A DNA stretch of 64,000 bases from Strobilurus pachycystidiatus (GCA_019915135.1 JAHLMK010000005.1:1550001-1614000); one strand, 5' to 3'; positions 35,801-47,076 are shown, numbered from the stretch's first letter. Numbers and translations: made by a program. The notes: generated from the sequence alone by a model not told the origin.

Positions 35801-36080
35801 GATGTCCAATGGCGCCACGCCCATACAGATGACGGACTTTGGCATCGCGCCGTATCAGGATCCGACGCTACGGGTCACGCCGTCCATGTACCCCCAGCAG
35901 CAACCTCAGACGACAGCTACCCCGACGCAACCGTCATATATGCAGACTGGGAACATATCCCTCGCCAATATCGGCCAGGCCATGGCCCCCATGGGCTACG
36001 CATTCAGCGCCACCCAGGAACCGACGCAAGACGATATCTGGCGTAACTTTGTCCGCGAATTTGGGCTGGAGCATGTATGA
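32872..36080 (+). CDS. Zn2Cys6 fungal transcription factor with fungal_trans domain
   Basis: Nuclear DNA-binding regulator. The zinc cluster is split over three small exons that join as CAECRRSKLRCDR, VFPCQSCIR and RGCAGICPEGTLTATKG: two CxxC pairs, with the extra Cys common in basidiomycete members. A short coiled coil follows (AEKLAEEVKVLTARIHDLEGAL). The middle homology region includes YDPIVQEDFLMNVLTPIYFAPGF and RWILNGLCARLAQS, then RLFWELYTYDAWTSIVNGRPPSL, the usual signature of the fungal-specific TF domain. The C-terminus is low complexity, rich in Ser, Gln, Pro and Thr (SVSPG, QQQPQTTATPTQ), probably an activation region, ending FVREFGLEHV. Around ten introns. Target genes are unknown; neither neighbour is an obvious regulon. 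Confidence 0.88.
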
Positions 36081-36309
36081 CGAAGTGTTCCGCGTACAAC
36101 CACAATAATGTAGCATGTCTTTTGTTTTCGGTGCATGGCACAAGTTTATGTTTACCTATCATCCCCATATTTCCGTAGCTGTACTGCATTATTTCGCTAT
36201 TAGATCGAATCGTTTGTATTACTTAGCTGTAATTCCACGTTGTACTCTCTCTGGCAGGCTGACTTCCTTTGGAGGGGAGGGATCATGGTCGCCACAACCG
36301 CGCATATTC

Positions 36310-36349
36310 TTACACATTTCTGTCGCAAGTTACACATTTCTGTCGCAAG
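36310..36349. repeat. Perfect 20-bp tandem duplication
   Basis: Two head-to-tail copies of a 20-mer beginning ttacacattt and ending gtcgcaag, in the 286-bp gap between the convergent 3' ends of the Zn2Cys6 regulator and RPC4. Probably replication slippage in a 3' UTR. Confidence 0.85.
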
Positions 36350-36366
36350 AACAGCTATGTGTCTTG

Positions 36367-37853
36367 TTATGTCGTGTCCATCGAGATGAGACCATCTACT
36401 CCATCCACAATGGTCACGTCCTTCTTCGCCTCGGCTTGTTCCATGGCCAGGAGTAAAGCATCCACGTCTGGAGAGACGTTGAAGCGCTTATTGACTTCGC
36501 CCAAGACGGAAAGCTTGTGCTCCTTCAAGTCGAGGGAAACGGCTTGCTGGAGGAAGGAAGGCTGAGTGCCTGTAACAACCTGAGGACATCATCAACACAA
36601 ACAGTATGACTTGGCTTAGTGAGTACTTGCTTCCAGAAGAGTGCCATTCGAAAGTTTGATTTTGACCGCCCCGCTGCGATACACTTGAAGCTCCCCGATG
36701 ATGCCATCCGTGATGTTTGGCGTAGCCTCATCTTCCGCTGGAGTAGAGGATGGCGCGTCTTCTGACTTGACTGTGGCTGCGAATGATACACGTTTTGTGA
36801 TTTGAGCCGGCGGAGGAGCGCCTGGTTCTGTGAACGCCGGGAAGGGCGCTGGGAATTGGAAGAAATACAGTCGATCTTGGTGTAGAGATGGGTCCTACGA
36901 AACGTGAGCATGAGGAGAGGAATGAAAACTCATGGCGTACGGCGTCCTCGTCAGTTCTCGCCGCTGCAAAGTCCTCTATCATGTCTTCCAGTTCTTCTTC
37001 ATCCTCGCTTCCACTGAGATCGAGTGCACGCGATGTGTCTACATCGTCTACAATGCTGTCGAGTCACACACGAAAGGCAATTGTAATAACAAGTCGTACC
37101 TTCAGTTTTGGCTTCTTCCTTCTTGACCTTTTTGCGGATACGCTCCTTTTGCAGAGCCTCCGGGGCCATGAAGTCCATTTCGCGCACATTGTCCATGTCG
37201 ATGATCTCGACGCCCTCATCTGGATCCGAGTACACTTCGTCGTCGTCCGCCTTTGCTTTTCCCTTGTCGTCCCGTTTGATCGAAGGAGCAGGCGTGTTTG
37301 AGAGACTGGACGGCATCGACGAGCCGGGAGTGGCTATGGGGCGCGGGGTGAAGTTGGACTGTGGAGGGGCGCGGCGTGCAGCACCCATGTTTCCGGCCAT
37401 TGCTGGGCCCATCGCGAACGGGCCACTGGCAGTCATCTCGACGGGAGGACGGGGAGTGCCTCTGCCTCTGCCTCTGCCCTCTCCGCGACCGCGACCTCTG
37501 CCGCGGTCGCGTGCAGGCGTTGTGGGAACAGCATCAGCTGTGGGTTCCTTGACAAGAACTAAGTCAACGGCGACGCGGGATGGATGGATGGGCTACACAC
37601 GGCCTTGACTTCCCTACAACGGCAGTCAGCGGTGGCTCAAAAAGCGGGATGACAGAGCGCGCACTCTTTTTTGCGTCTAGCAGGGAGAGTCGGTGCGAAT
37701 TTTAGCTTCTGGGTGCCCTGCCTCGTCGTCTCGGACGGCCGCTTGGCGAAGCTGGAGATGGCCTTTGCTGGACGCGACGAGCTGCCGGCGTCGGGATCTG
37801 CGGCGGCGATGAGGATGCGGGCGGCGGGATGAGCGCAAAGCCTTACCAGACAT
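36367..37853 (-). CDS. RPC53: RNA polymerase III subunit RPC4 (RPC53)
   Basis: Pol III-specific subunit that forms the TFIIF-like heterodimer with RPC37 and acts in initiation, termination and reinitiation. The first exon is only MSG (37853 down), spliced to DPDAGSSSRPAKAISSFAKRP and the basic KLKFAPTLPARRKKE. Then come a Gly/Arg-rich repeat (GRGRGRGEGRGRGRG), the conserved block VEIIDMDNVREMDFMAPEALQ, and the C-terminal domain GELQVYRSGAVKIKLSNGTLLE, VVTGTQPSFLQQAVSLDL. The end is VNKRFNVSPDVDALL. The intron 36580-36629 inside the C-terminal domain starts GCAAGT, not GT; using the nearby GT would break the frame. The N-terminus is low complexity as in other species. Divergent from HPT1. Confidence 0.88.
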
Positions 37854-37947
37854 GACTGGCGGTGATCAAATTGAGATAAAGCACATGGTACAAGCCTAAA
37901 ACGAAATTTCTCTGCTTTTTCATCCTTAGCTACTTACCACCACCACC
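37854..37947. promoter_or_regulatory. Short divergent promoter RPC53/HPT1
   Basis: Only 94 bp separate the two start codons. It ends with a run of cac triplets (ccaccaccacc) just before the HPT1 ATG. No TATA motif. Confidence 0.5.
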
Positions 37948-39026
37948 ATGGGCGAGGTCCAGCACTTCCGCGTCACCTACAACAACATCCACAACCTCAT
38001 ACGCGCCGCGACGCCCAAGGTCGCCGCCGAGTTCAACCCCGATCTACTCGTCGCGATTGGCATGTAATCTTACTTGACTACTCTGCTTGTCGTTGACGCC
38101 TTCCCGCAGGTGGCGGGTGAGTAACGCAGGCCAAACTCGCGCACTTGTACTCATGACTGTCGCGCAGAGGCTTCTTTCCCGCTCGTGTCATGGTGCGCAC
38201 ATCAATACCTCAAGGGCTGCCTGCCTTATCGATGTACATCTCTAGCGAACGTTCCTGAGGGCCCAAACAAACAACAAGACGCTCATGATCCAGGCCATCG
38301 GCTTGTCTCTCTACGAACCCGTCCCAGGGTCCACAGCTGAGCAGATAGGAAACGAAGTTATCCGCACTCAATGGCTGTAAGTCATAGCGGCCGTCACCTT
38401 CATTCATTGACCGTCGATACAGCGGTCCTGATGCGGGAAAACTCCTGGTTGGAAAACGCACGTTGATTGTTGTATGTGCCGTTACCATCAATGGCATGTG
38501 GCGCACGTTCGGCTCACGAAAATCTTAGGATGAAGTTGATGATACCCGCAAAACGCTCAAGTGCGTCGTCATCTACCATCAAGCTCGTTCCCTCTCATGA
38601 CAGTACTCCTAGCTATGCTCTTCTGGAATTGACTAAAGACGTCGAAGAAGAGCTGCTAACTTACCCTGAAGCCGAACGAGCAGCACTACGAGAGGCAACT
38701 AAGTTTGGCGTGTTTGTTGTGCACAACAAGCTGAAGCCCAAACTCGCTGACCTTCCTGCTGGGACGCCGTACGTGACATGTATCACTGCCAATCTGTACT
38801 GACCGAGTTCTTAGTTACTTCTCTGGGGCTGACGTTGGCGATTTATGGTATGCCTTCTGTTCATCTTATCGTCTCTTGGCTAACATTGTCAAGGCTGGAC
38901 TACCCGTGGGAGATGACGTGAGTGTATCTGCGAAGGAAGTGTGATATCTATTAACGCGACCGCGACTCTAGAGACATCGAAGAACATGATCGTTTAGCTG
39001 CATCTGACACCAAAACGGCTGCATAA
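37948..39026 (+). CDS. HPT1: Hypoxanthine/xanthine-guanine phosphoribosyltransferase (HPT1-like)
   Basis: Cytosolic purine-salvage enzyme transferring ribose-phosphate from PRPP to hypoxanthine and guanine. Nine or so small exons rebuild MGEVQHFRVTYNNIHNLIRAA, FNPDLLVAIGGGGFFPARVMRTFL, IQAIGLSLYEPV and NEVIRTQWL. The type-I PRT motif is TLIVDEVDDTRKTL (PRPP-binding loop with adjacent acidic pair), then FGVFVVHNKLKPK, YFSGADVGDLWLDYPWEMTD. The GGGGF loop is completed only after splicing the tiny exons near 38110 and 38168, which supports them. The order and motifs match the yeast Hpt1 type, not the human HPRT type. The tail ends SDTKTAA at TAA 39024-39026. Divergent from RPC53. Confidence 0.92.
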
Positions 39027-39802
39027 TTGATTCATTAGAAACATTTTGTATAAACTTTGTATTCACGGTGACGTAAGTCTGAGTCTCCTTGTGTCTGTTG
39101 GTCTTTCACGCGTTCGACCTTCTCAAACAGGATGTAGCTGGATGTAGATGTGCAGCCGAGTAGCCCAGTATTTTGGTCCTGGAGCCATGGCAACATCACT
39201 CAAAAGAAAGCACAAGTGCTACAATGCCAATCCCAATCAGAGGTTCCATCCACCCCGTTGGAAGACCGTGTCCAGGCCCTCAGCGCGATCGAGATGCGAA
39301 TGTTCGTGTGCGCGCCAACTAAATGCTACCGTGCTCTCTGTAGAGAGATTTACGCGATTGCAGCGTTATCGATGGGTTGATGAGAGCGCCGCCAACCATT
39401 GTGACTCGGTGGCGCGTTCTGGGTGAGTTCGTTGTGGGATTCATTCACCTAAGTAGCTCCAAGCCTTTGGATCGGCTCCCTGTTTGAAAAACGGAAAGGA
39501 AACGGAGGAGCGGACGGGGCCCCACAGAGGCATATCTCGTCAGTTGACTGAGAGTGCGTGTCTGAAAGAAGTTACTATGGACTCAATTGAATGGTACCCG
39601 GAAATGCAGTGATCCACCCGTCCAGATTCCAGAAGGTCCGTTGTTGCGGAGTCAAAAGTCGAGGCACGTGGCCAGCACGCTATGTTTCAAAAATGATGGT
39701 CGCTTTGACGTCGACCATCCCTCTTTCTTTCCGACTGTCAGTACCACATAACGGGACACCTTGCCGCTCATCTCCTCGTTTACTAGACATTCACCTACTA
39801 TT
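39027..39802. other. Intergenic region before the phosphatase gene
   Basis: About 780 bp, with a 92-codon and an overlapping 76-codon frame near 39148-39426. Neither has a recognisable motif. No gene called. Confidence 0.45.
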
Positions 39803-40526
39803 ATGTCGTATCTGCAGTGCCACCAAGCACCCGATGATCTGCAGAACGACCAGCGCCTCATTCATGCCTTGTCCCCAGTGGACCGCCCCAGCCCGTTGAC
39901 CGCTGTCTGCCCGCGCCCAATCCCCAACTCCTACTGGGCCACCCCACTTCTCTTGGCCTGCGAGTACCCATGGACTCCCCACAATCCTTTCAAGCCCAAG
40001 CTCGACAACCTCCTCCGGGCTGGCGTCCGCACATTCATAGACCTGACAGAACAAAACGAGCTCTCTCCCTATTCAAACATCCTCACTGGCCGCGCCGCCC
40101 TGCTCGGCATAGACACCACTACAATTGAGTACCACCGGTTCCCAATACGCGACCGGTCGCTACCAGCGAGCGTCGAGTACATGTACACTGTCCTGGAAGT
40201 CCTCCGTGACAACGAGAACCGCGGGCGCATCAGCGCGGTCCACTGTCGAGGCGGGATCGGGCGCACGGGCATGGTCGTCGGCTGCTGGCTCGTGCAATCG
40301 GGACTAGCACATGACGGAGACGAGGCGTTGTGCATCATCGACAGGGAGTGGCGCACGGTGGAGAAGTGCAAGCGGTAAGCAGTCTCCCTTTGTGTGTTCC
40401 CATCCAGCTTGACGTTTTGCGCTTGGGTGCATATGCAGGTTTCCACACTCCCCAGAAACCGGACCGCAGTTCGAGTTTGTCAAAAATTTTAGAGCCACCG
40501 CCACCTTAGCGACAGTGGCCGCCTGA
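39803..40526 (+). CDS. Protein tyrosine / dual-specificity-type phosphatase
   Basis: Cys-based phosphatase fold. Exon 1 runs from ATG 39803 (MSYLQCHQAPDDLQND) to a gtaagc donor at about 40377. The second exon begins in the codon completing CKRFPHSPET and stops at TGA 40524-40526, giving about 220 residues. The catalytic P-loop is AVHCRGGIGRTGMVVGCWLV, that is HC-x5-R-T with the nucleophile Cys and phosphate-binding Arg. Upstream, FIDLTEQNELSPY and EYHRFPIRDRSLPAS resemble the general-acid loop region (the Asp of IRD). A Pro-rich entry (CPRPIPNSYWATP) matches a family of ADP-ribosylglycohydrolase-linked or stand-alone phosphatases in fungi and bacteria. The substrate is unknown. Confidence 0.88.
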
Positions 40527-41509
40527 TCTCATCACTACATTGCTTCATCTATCTATCGCCCAAGGGGTTGTGCATTTCTTTTTCTCAGTGTGTCCAATTA
40601 CTCCTCTTTGATTTTCGCCGCTAACCCGTCTGTAGGGGCTAGGGCCGCATCTGTACCATTGCATTTTTCTTTGGACGTCTCTTGTTTTCTCTCGCATCAG
40701 CACATTGTATCCACTGCAATTCCCTCCTACACTATTGTATACAAGTGCGCCGCGCGTAGCCTAGATGCATCACAGGACTCTGTAATATCAACCTCCATGA
40801 CGCAAACGCAAAGGTGTGGACACCCAGGGACCTGCACGAGTCGCTCGCTTCTTCGTTTCCTCCGTTCTAACCCCTAAAGCCCGCGACGAAAGCTATGTTT
40901 TTTATATCTCTTCGGTCGTCGCCTGACGTAAATCGGAGGATGAAGCTGTAAGTACTCGTTGAGCTTGGAGACACCGGGATTGCACCGATGACGTTGTATG
41001 CACAAGGAGATCACGGAAAGAAGTGCAAGAGCAGTGATTGCATCTGTGTCCTCCAAGATATAGTACTGTGCATTGTGACTGGGATAATTACAACGCAGAC
41101 AACGACATACATCCCGACTCTTGGAGGTTCACTCCAACTTCGCTGGCACCTGCGAGAGATCCTCAAATTTGTTATTTCAAATATTTGGCGGTTACTCACG
41201 AAACCCTGTGCCTGTATTGAATATATTGTGCTAGACTCGAACGCAATCGAGTTCCGCGAGGTGACAGGGAGTGGTTCGAGTCTAATATTGTGCACATCGA
41301 TTGAAGCAGTAAGACTCCAGTTGCCTTGATCTTTACCACCGTCATCATCAGATGCGATCGGGTCAACGTGCAACGATAATATTGAATTACTGTAAGACCT
41401 TCGCTGTTCAAAGTGATGTTACAAACCGGATACATATACACACTATCCAACCAGTGCCAGGATACACAAACGATAACAATGTAGATACTTATCCCTGAAG
41501 CTCTGAGCT
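40527..41509. other. Convergent intergenic region with a miniature inverted-repeat element
   Basis: About 980 bp between the phosphatase and 2OG-oxygenase 3' ends. No coding gene seen. A 53-bp TIR element with flanking duplications lies at 41223-41293 (listed separately). Confidence 0.5.
41223..41293. mobile_element. 53-bp TIR element (MITE-like) with 9-bp flanking duplications
   Basis: Perfect 11-bp inverted repeats tagactcgaac (41232-41242) and gttcgagtcta (41274-41284) bound a 53-bp unit. Directly outside, the same 9-mer atattgtgc occurs at 41223-41231 and 41285-41293, as expected for a target-site duplication. The 31-bp interior has no coding capacity. Nine-base duplications are known for Mutator-like elements, so this may be an extreme deletion derivative; that family label is only inference. 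Confidence 0.55.
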
Positions 41510-42973
41510 TCAAGCGTTACCTGTTGCCTTGGGCCTGGAAAGTCAAGTCAGCATAGGATCCTTTAGTGCGGTGACAAGAGTAGACGACTCACTTGAACTC
41601 AATGCTCATCCGTTGAACCATGATCTCGTTTCCGGTCATAGGCGGACTTGAGGGTAGAAGTTAGCAAATGTGTGACGGGCCCGTGTATTTAAATACGACA
41701 TACTATTTCTTTGCTGGTCCGGAGATGAGGGTCGAGCGAGATGCGTGGTTGAAGTAAGCACAGGCATAGCGTGATGGCTGGGCGCCAGGGTAGGCCACAA
41801 CACGATGGAAGATGGATTTGTACTTGTCGTCAGACCAGTACATCATCATGTCGCCGACTGTAGGGGACGGATCAGGAACTAGGGCCCGAAGAGAGAGTAG
41901 AGCGATGGAGACGTACTGTTGCAAACGACTGAGATGATTGGCATGTCAAAACGGGACTGGTCATCGAAGGCCGCAAAGAAGACTCACTTGGACCGAGTTT
42001 GGCAGCGACGGGAGTCCACGCATCTCCCATGCCGAATTCTACGACCAAGTCGGTGAGACAAAAGAAGTTTCTAAGGGAGTTGAACTCACCAGTCAGCGCT
42101 TCACGACCAGGGCAGATCTCGAGTCCTGCCTCGCCCTCTCGTTGGAAAAGAAGTGTGAGGAGACTGAGGTCGGCGTGTGGACCATTGCGCCAGTAGTTCT
42201 TCTTGTTCTCGTCCGCGGGGAGGTAGTGGAGTGTACGCATTGAAGTAAGTGATTCTAGGTCTTCGGGTACGAGAGCCTTCTCAAAGGTGCCCTGTTGAAG
42301 ACCGAGAGCCTCTTCGAAGAGGCCGACTAGTCAAAGGAACACATATTCGTGAGATGTGCTGGTACAAAGTTGAGCCTGGGTCACTCACGGATCTTGATGC
42401 TGATGTCGTGGCAGCGGTACATAAACTCTTTAGTTGCAGAGGAGAACTAGGTCAATCGATGATGTTCAACTTGCAGGCTGGACTGAAGAGAACGAGTACT
42501 TACTCCAGGGGCATCGGCCTCGCTCGGCCAGCCTTCCTTCCTGCACAACTGCAAGTTCAAGGTCTCTTTCTGATCAATTTGGCCTGTGGACGGCCTGTTC
42601 TGGCTGAGATAGTCATAACCGCTGGCAAAGATCATTGAGTCTTAGTCCACAAGATACCATCCAGGAAAGCGTACACATTAGTCTGAGGAGTATTGGGGTT
42701 CGCGTATGAACGCTTCGTCTCTTCCGGAAGAGCGAAGAAGATCTTTGCGCGCGAAAAGTGTGCTTCGATATCCTCTGGGCTCAAGCCGTGGTCCACAATG
42801 ACGAAGAACCCGACCGCCTCAGCGGCAGATACGAGTTCTTTCTTGATCTCGTCCTTGCGGGCATCAAAGTCTGTCAGATTCGGTTTAGTATGAGCGCGTT
42901 AGCCCCCGACGGACCCACCTTTCAGACTGATGACAGGAATTTCACGATCAACCAAGACAGACTGTCCAGACAT
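41510..42973 (-). CDS. 2-oxoglutarate/Fe(II)-dependent dioxygenase (isopenicillin N synthase-like)
   Basis: Non-heme iron oxygenase of the DIOX_N + 2OG-FeII_Oxy type. It starts MSGQSVLVDREIPVISL; the DIOX_N domain includes KKELVSAAEAVGFFVIVDHGLS and YANPNTPQTN. The jelly-roll core has NGPHADLSLLTLLFQ with the iron-binding His-x-Asp, then GLEICPG, and VGDMMMYWSDDKYKSIFHRVV with the distal His, followed by AQPSRYACAYFNHA where the 2-oxoglutarate Arg (RxS-like, here RYA) should lie. Two short 3' exons (KYPPMTGNEIMVQRMSIEF and KPKATGNA) extend it to TGA 41510; stopping at the earlier TAG near 41701 is possible. About 340 residues and ten exons. Divergent from a Dal5-like permease. The substrate is unknown. 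Confidence 0.86.
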
Positions 42974-43438
42974 TGAAGATGGAGTTCGCAAAGAGGGCGA
43001 ATCGTTCCATGTTAAGAAGGAGCATCTCGACGGGCGCGGCCGAACGATCTGCCCTGTTATCTCGAAATGCGTCCGCAGCCTGGGGAACGGAGATTGGGGT
43101 CAGGAAACAGACTGGGAACAACTGCAAGTCCATTTCCTGCCGACCTGATTGGCCTGGATAACCCGATCTGCCGCACCACGTGATCTCACTATCTTCAACC
43201 TTTCAAATTCCTCAGGGAGTCAACTGTCGAGGCTCAAGCTCCTCTCCCTTATCGAACAAGGCCCAGGCGACAGCGCAAAGCTATCTAATCGGACCGCGGC
43301 CGCGGGAGAATGTTCAAGAGCGCGTCGATCACCGGCTGTCCCTAGTATCTACATAATATATAGGCCCTGAGAGAATGATTCTGCAGTGTCTCTTTCGACC
43401 TCCCATCTTGTTCCTCCTCCAAACGCTCCTCTTCTTCA
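42974..43438. promoter_or_regulatory. Divergent promoter region, 2OG oxygenase / Dal5-like permease
   Basis: 465 bp. A TATATA element at 43357-43362 lies about 75 bp upstream of the permease ATG. Divergent orientation allows co-regulation but does not prove it. Confidence 0.45.
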
Positions 43439-46025
43439 ATGGGGTCTAGCTTCGATGACAAGGAGGCGCAAGTCCTCTCACGCGTCACGTCTGCGGACGA
43501 GACGCAGGACATTGCTCTCGAAACCGTAAATGCGTATGTCTCCTTCCATTCCATCTTGTCTTCTCTGACGGACAAGCTAGGACCGCCATGTACACGGAAG
43601 AGGACTTTGAACGCGTCCGGAAGAAGCAGGACTGGTACCTAATGCCGCTGATGGTCTGTTCCCAACTATTCGCGTTCCCAGATTCCCATACTGAAGGATG
43701 TACGTGCACAGTGGGTCACATATGGTATTCAGCAGGTCGACAAGACCGGCCTCTCCACGCAAGCTACCTTTGGTATCGTCAAAGATACCCACATGGTCGG
43801 CAACCAATATGCGTGGTTGACTACCATTTTCTACATCTCCGTTCGTGCCCTTCGCCTTGTTCTCAATTACCATGCTAAACCATGCACAGTATCTCGTCGG
43901 CGAATTTGTCGGTACTCATTGCAGTCCCATAATCCTCAGACTCATCCATTTACCAGCCCGGAAACTGGCTCATGCAAAGGTTCAATGTTGGGAAGACACT
44001 CGCAGTCAGCATGTTCATATGGGGTGGTGCGTCAACGTCTCTGAGGTCGAGAGCTGTCGCGCTGATTGTTCGGAAAAGTTATCGTATTCTGTACCGCTGC
44101 CGCTAGGAACTGGACTGATCTCATGGTCATGCGTGCACTCCAAGGTTCGAATTCAATTTCAAGACTATATCGCACTCGTATTGACCGGATTGCGTAGGTT
44201 TTGCTGAGAGCATAGTCAGTCCCGCCTTCTTGATCATCACTGGTCTTTCGTATCGCAAGGAGGAACACGCTTTCCGCGTCCTCATCTGGGGTACCGGTTC
44301 GTCGCAATCTTGTGTTTATTCAGGACTAGTCCAACCTGATCTTTTGTTCACAGCAAATTATGGATTCGCTGTCATCACCGCTTTGATCAATTATGGTATC
44401 GGCAAAGCTGCTCAAGCTCACGAAGGTGGTCTTGCAGCTTGGAAGGGCATGAGTTTTTTCCTCGGTGAGAACAACGTTCTACCAGTTTCATCGCAACAAT
44501 CACTCACGAGTGCGCCGTGTAGGTGGGATGACTATCGTCGCTTCCGTGTTTGCGTACTTCTTCTTGGGTACTCCGCGTGAGGTCTCCTGGTTGACGGAGG
44601 AAGAGAAGAAGATACAGGCTGCTCGCGTGGCCAAGAACAACACTGGTTCCGACGCCCAGAAGCGAACGTGAGTGAACTTCAATTGTGTGTGTCTGGCGTG
44701 TCTTTGAGCTCCATCCTTCCAGTGAGTGGAAGTGGGGTCAGGTCATCGAAACATTCAAGGATCCTCAGTGAGCTCCATACCTTCGTTAAATGCTTTCCCT
44801 TCTTACCACTCTTCCTCCCAAGACTTTACCTTTTCTTCCTCGTCACTGTCAGCAACTGTATGTGAGAGCGTTAACCTGAAATCGCACATGCTGACAAAAC
44901 TTCCTAGCCATTCCGACTGGCGGTGTCAAGTACGGTATCTCGTCCGACCTTCTGGACCTCGACTGACATGTACTGGTCTTTAGTACTTTCGGAAACCTGA
45001 TCTACGTCAGTCTTGGGTTCACTCCCCTTGACACTCTTGTCAAAGGAACGCTTCCCCAGAACGGTAACTTTCATTGCATCTCAATCATGCAGCTCTGTTG
45101 ATCTCATAACCCCCGTAGTCCTTGGCGTTGCCTGGTTCTGCGTTGCAGGGTGGGTCTTGTCGCGCTATAAGCACATGCGCTGTGCGTATCGGTTTGTTGC
45201 ACCCTCGCTGAGTCTGACCACCATACTGCAGTCTATTGGATCATGCTCTCGATTATCCCTGCCTTCATTGGAATGCTCGTCCTGTAAGAGTCATCAACAG
45301 ACTCATCACGACTCGTGAGGCTGAAATCTCCATAGCTCACTCGTTCCAACGACCCAGAGCAACCTTTGGGCTAAATGGGGCGCTTACTTTATCACGGTTC
45401 GTTGCATTCTTCCTGATGGCTTCCTATATCCAACTCCTCCTTTCCTTAGATCACTGGTCAGATTTGCGGTGCTCGTAAGTACTCATGTTACCCAACCCCG
45501 GCATGCTCACCGATGCCTTCCGTCATAGTTGTATGGAGTGTACTTAGCACGAACGTTGGTGGCCGAACCAAGAAAAGTGTCATCTCCATCGTCATCTTCT
45601 GCGCTGTGAGTTCATTCGTAAACACCAGAAGCAGGGGACTCAATCTATATTTCAGTATTGCTTTGGGAATGCTGTTGGCGCTCAGGTATTCCAGGCGCGG
45701 TGGAAACCCGCCTACCGCCCTAGTACTATCATCCTCTCGGTGTTCTTCGCTTTTGAGTTCCTGCTCATGGCGGTGTGGAGGATATATTGTACGTGACCAT
45801 TCAAACTCATATGGGGCGATTTCGATCTTGCTCTCTAGATGTTAGGGTAAACAAGCGCCGTGAAGCGGCCTTGGATGCAAAGGGTATCTCGGCGGAGGAT
45901 CGTATCCGCCTTGGCTCTCTTCAGGGGGAGACCGACGCCACTGATCTTGGTGAGTCTTATATCTGGTGCTTGGGTATCAATTGACGTTTGTTCCAGAGAA
46001 CGAGTACTTCGTATACGATTACTAG
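43439..46025 (+). CDS. MFS permease of the anion:cation symporter family (Dal5/allantoate-type)
   Basis: Plasma-membrane importer of small organic anions (allantoate, vitamins or related, by family). After the hydrophilic start MGSSFDDKEAQVLSRVTSADE the frame joins TAMYTEEDFERVRKKQDWYLMPLM, the family's usual entry to TM1. Then come QVDKTGLSTQATFGIV, NQYAWLTTIFYISYLVGEF, FNVGKTLAVSMFIWG, RALQGFAESIVSPAFLIITGLSYRKEEHAFRV, ANYGFAVITALINYGIGKAA, TPREVSWLTEEEKKIQAARV (the central-loop signature) and the C-terminal VNKRREAALDAKGISAEDRIRLG. About a dozen introns, mostly 48-60 bp. The tail ends NEYFVYDY at TAG 46023-46025. Substrate specificity cannot be read from the sequence. Confidence 0.88.
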
Positions 46026-46352
46026 AGTTGTTGGACATGGACCTATCTTACCATTATCTTACTAGTGTTATTTTACTTATCTCTTGGGAGGAATTTGAGG
46101 ATTCTTCATGACTTGGGGTGAAATCACGGTGTACTTGAGCTTCGTCATTCGGGACCAGGACTCCATGCTCATCGGTCTCGGCTAACATCCTGTGCTCGTC
46201 CATTGGCTGGGGTATCATCGGTCATACTGAGCACTTACTGAGCGCTGAGCTCGCCACTTGAGCTCTGACCGGACCGCTTTCGGACCGATGACATGACCCT
46301 GACACTATTCAGTACAGTAGACTTTGCCGTCTTTCCGTCAACAACAACCACA
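46026..46352. other. Intergenic gap
   Basis: 327 bp between two plus-strand genes. No gene or clear core-promoter motif seen. Confidence 0.5.
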
Positions 46353-47076
46353 ATGTCCGTCGATCCACTGTCCGCCGTCGTAATCGCGTTGCAGCGCGAG
46401 CAGATCATCCCGGATGTCATTCCCGAGCCATTCACGCCAACTGTGCTATTCAGTGTCCACTACCCCACGGGGATCGAGGCCCTCTTGAGCTCAGAGCTGA
46501 CCCGCGAGGACACTCTCGACGAGCCCGAGATCAACTTCACACCGATGAACGTTCTCAGCGCCGAAGAGGAGCCCACCTACACGCTCATCATGACCGATCC
46601 CGATGCGCCATCTCGGGCGGATCCCAAGTTCAGACAATTCAGACACTGGGTCGTATGTTCATTTGTTCATTTGTCGTGGCGAGACTCATGCTAACATCGT
46701 TTTGTATCTTTTGAGATCACCGGACTGAAGTCCCCTGCCCTCGGTTCAGTAGAAACCGACAATCTCAACGCAATTAAGACCAAGCCGTCAACGACTCCCT
46801 ATCGTCCCCCTGGTCCACCTCCGGGAAGTGGTTATCACCGATACAGTGAGTACCGCCACCGCGCTCTTGCGCAGTTGTTCTTGAGCACAATGTAACTTCT
46901 TCCCAGCTTTCATCTTATTCGAGGAGCCCGCTGGCGGAATAACCATTCCCAAGGAAGCTATTGAATATGGTGCAGAGCTGGAGCAGCGGCGAAGCTGGAA
47001 CGCTGTCGAGTTCGGTAACACATACGGTCTCAAGTTGGTCGGCGCGAACTATTTCCTGGTCAAGTCCAAAGATTGA
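46353..47076 (+). CDS. Phosphatidylethanolamine-binding protein (PEBP/TFS1-like)
   Basis: Three exons, 46353-46652, 46716-46845 and 46906-47076, give about 200 residues. PEBP family signatures are clear: [24 protein letters not shown] (the DPDxPSR ligand-pocket motif followed by H-W) and [24 protein letters not shown] (the P-P-x-G-x-HRY motif). The end is an [23 protein letters not shown] helix-strand. In yeast the relative Tfs1 inhibits carboxypeptidase Y and Ras-GAP; here the role is unknown. The start [29 protein letters not shown] matches the fungal N-terminus; an upstream in-frame extension exists but lacks conservation features. Soluble, no signal peptide. Confidence 0.93.

Noticed and set aside
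41231..41293. tRNA gene suggested by ggttcgagtc (B-box-like)
   Set aside because: T-stem and acceptor arms do not pair and no A box lies at the right distance; the inverted repeat and flanking duplications explain the sequence better.
43439..46025. A secondary-metabolite cluster of 2OG oxygenase, MFS permease and other oxidoreductases
   Set aside because: No core synthase (PKS, NRPS, terpene synthase) is present; the polyprenyl synthase is the mitochondrial COQ1 type, and the oxidoreductases are separated by housekeeping genes.
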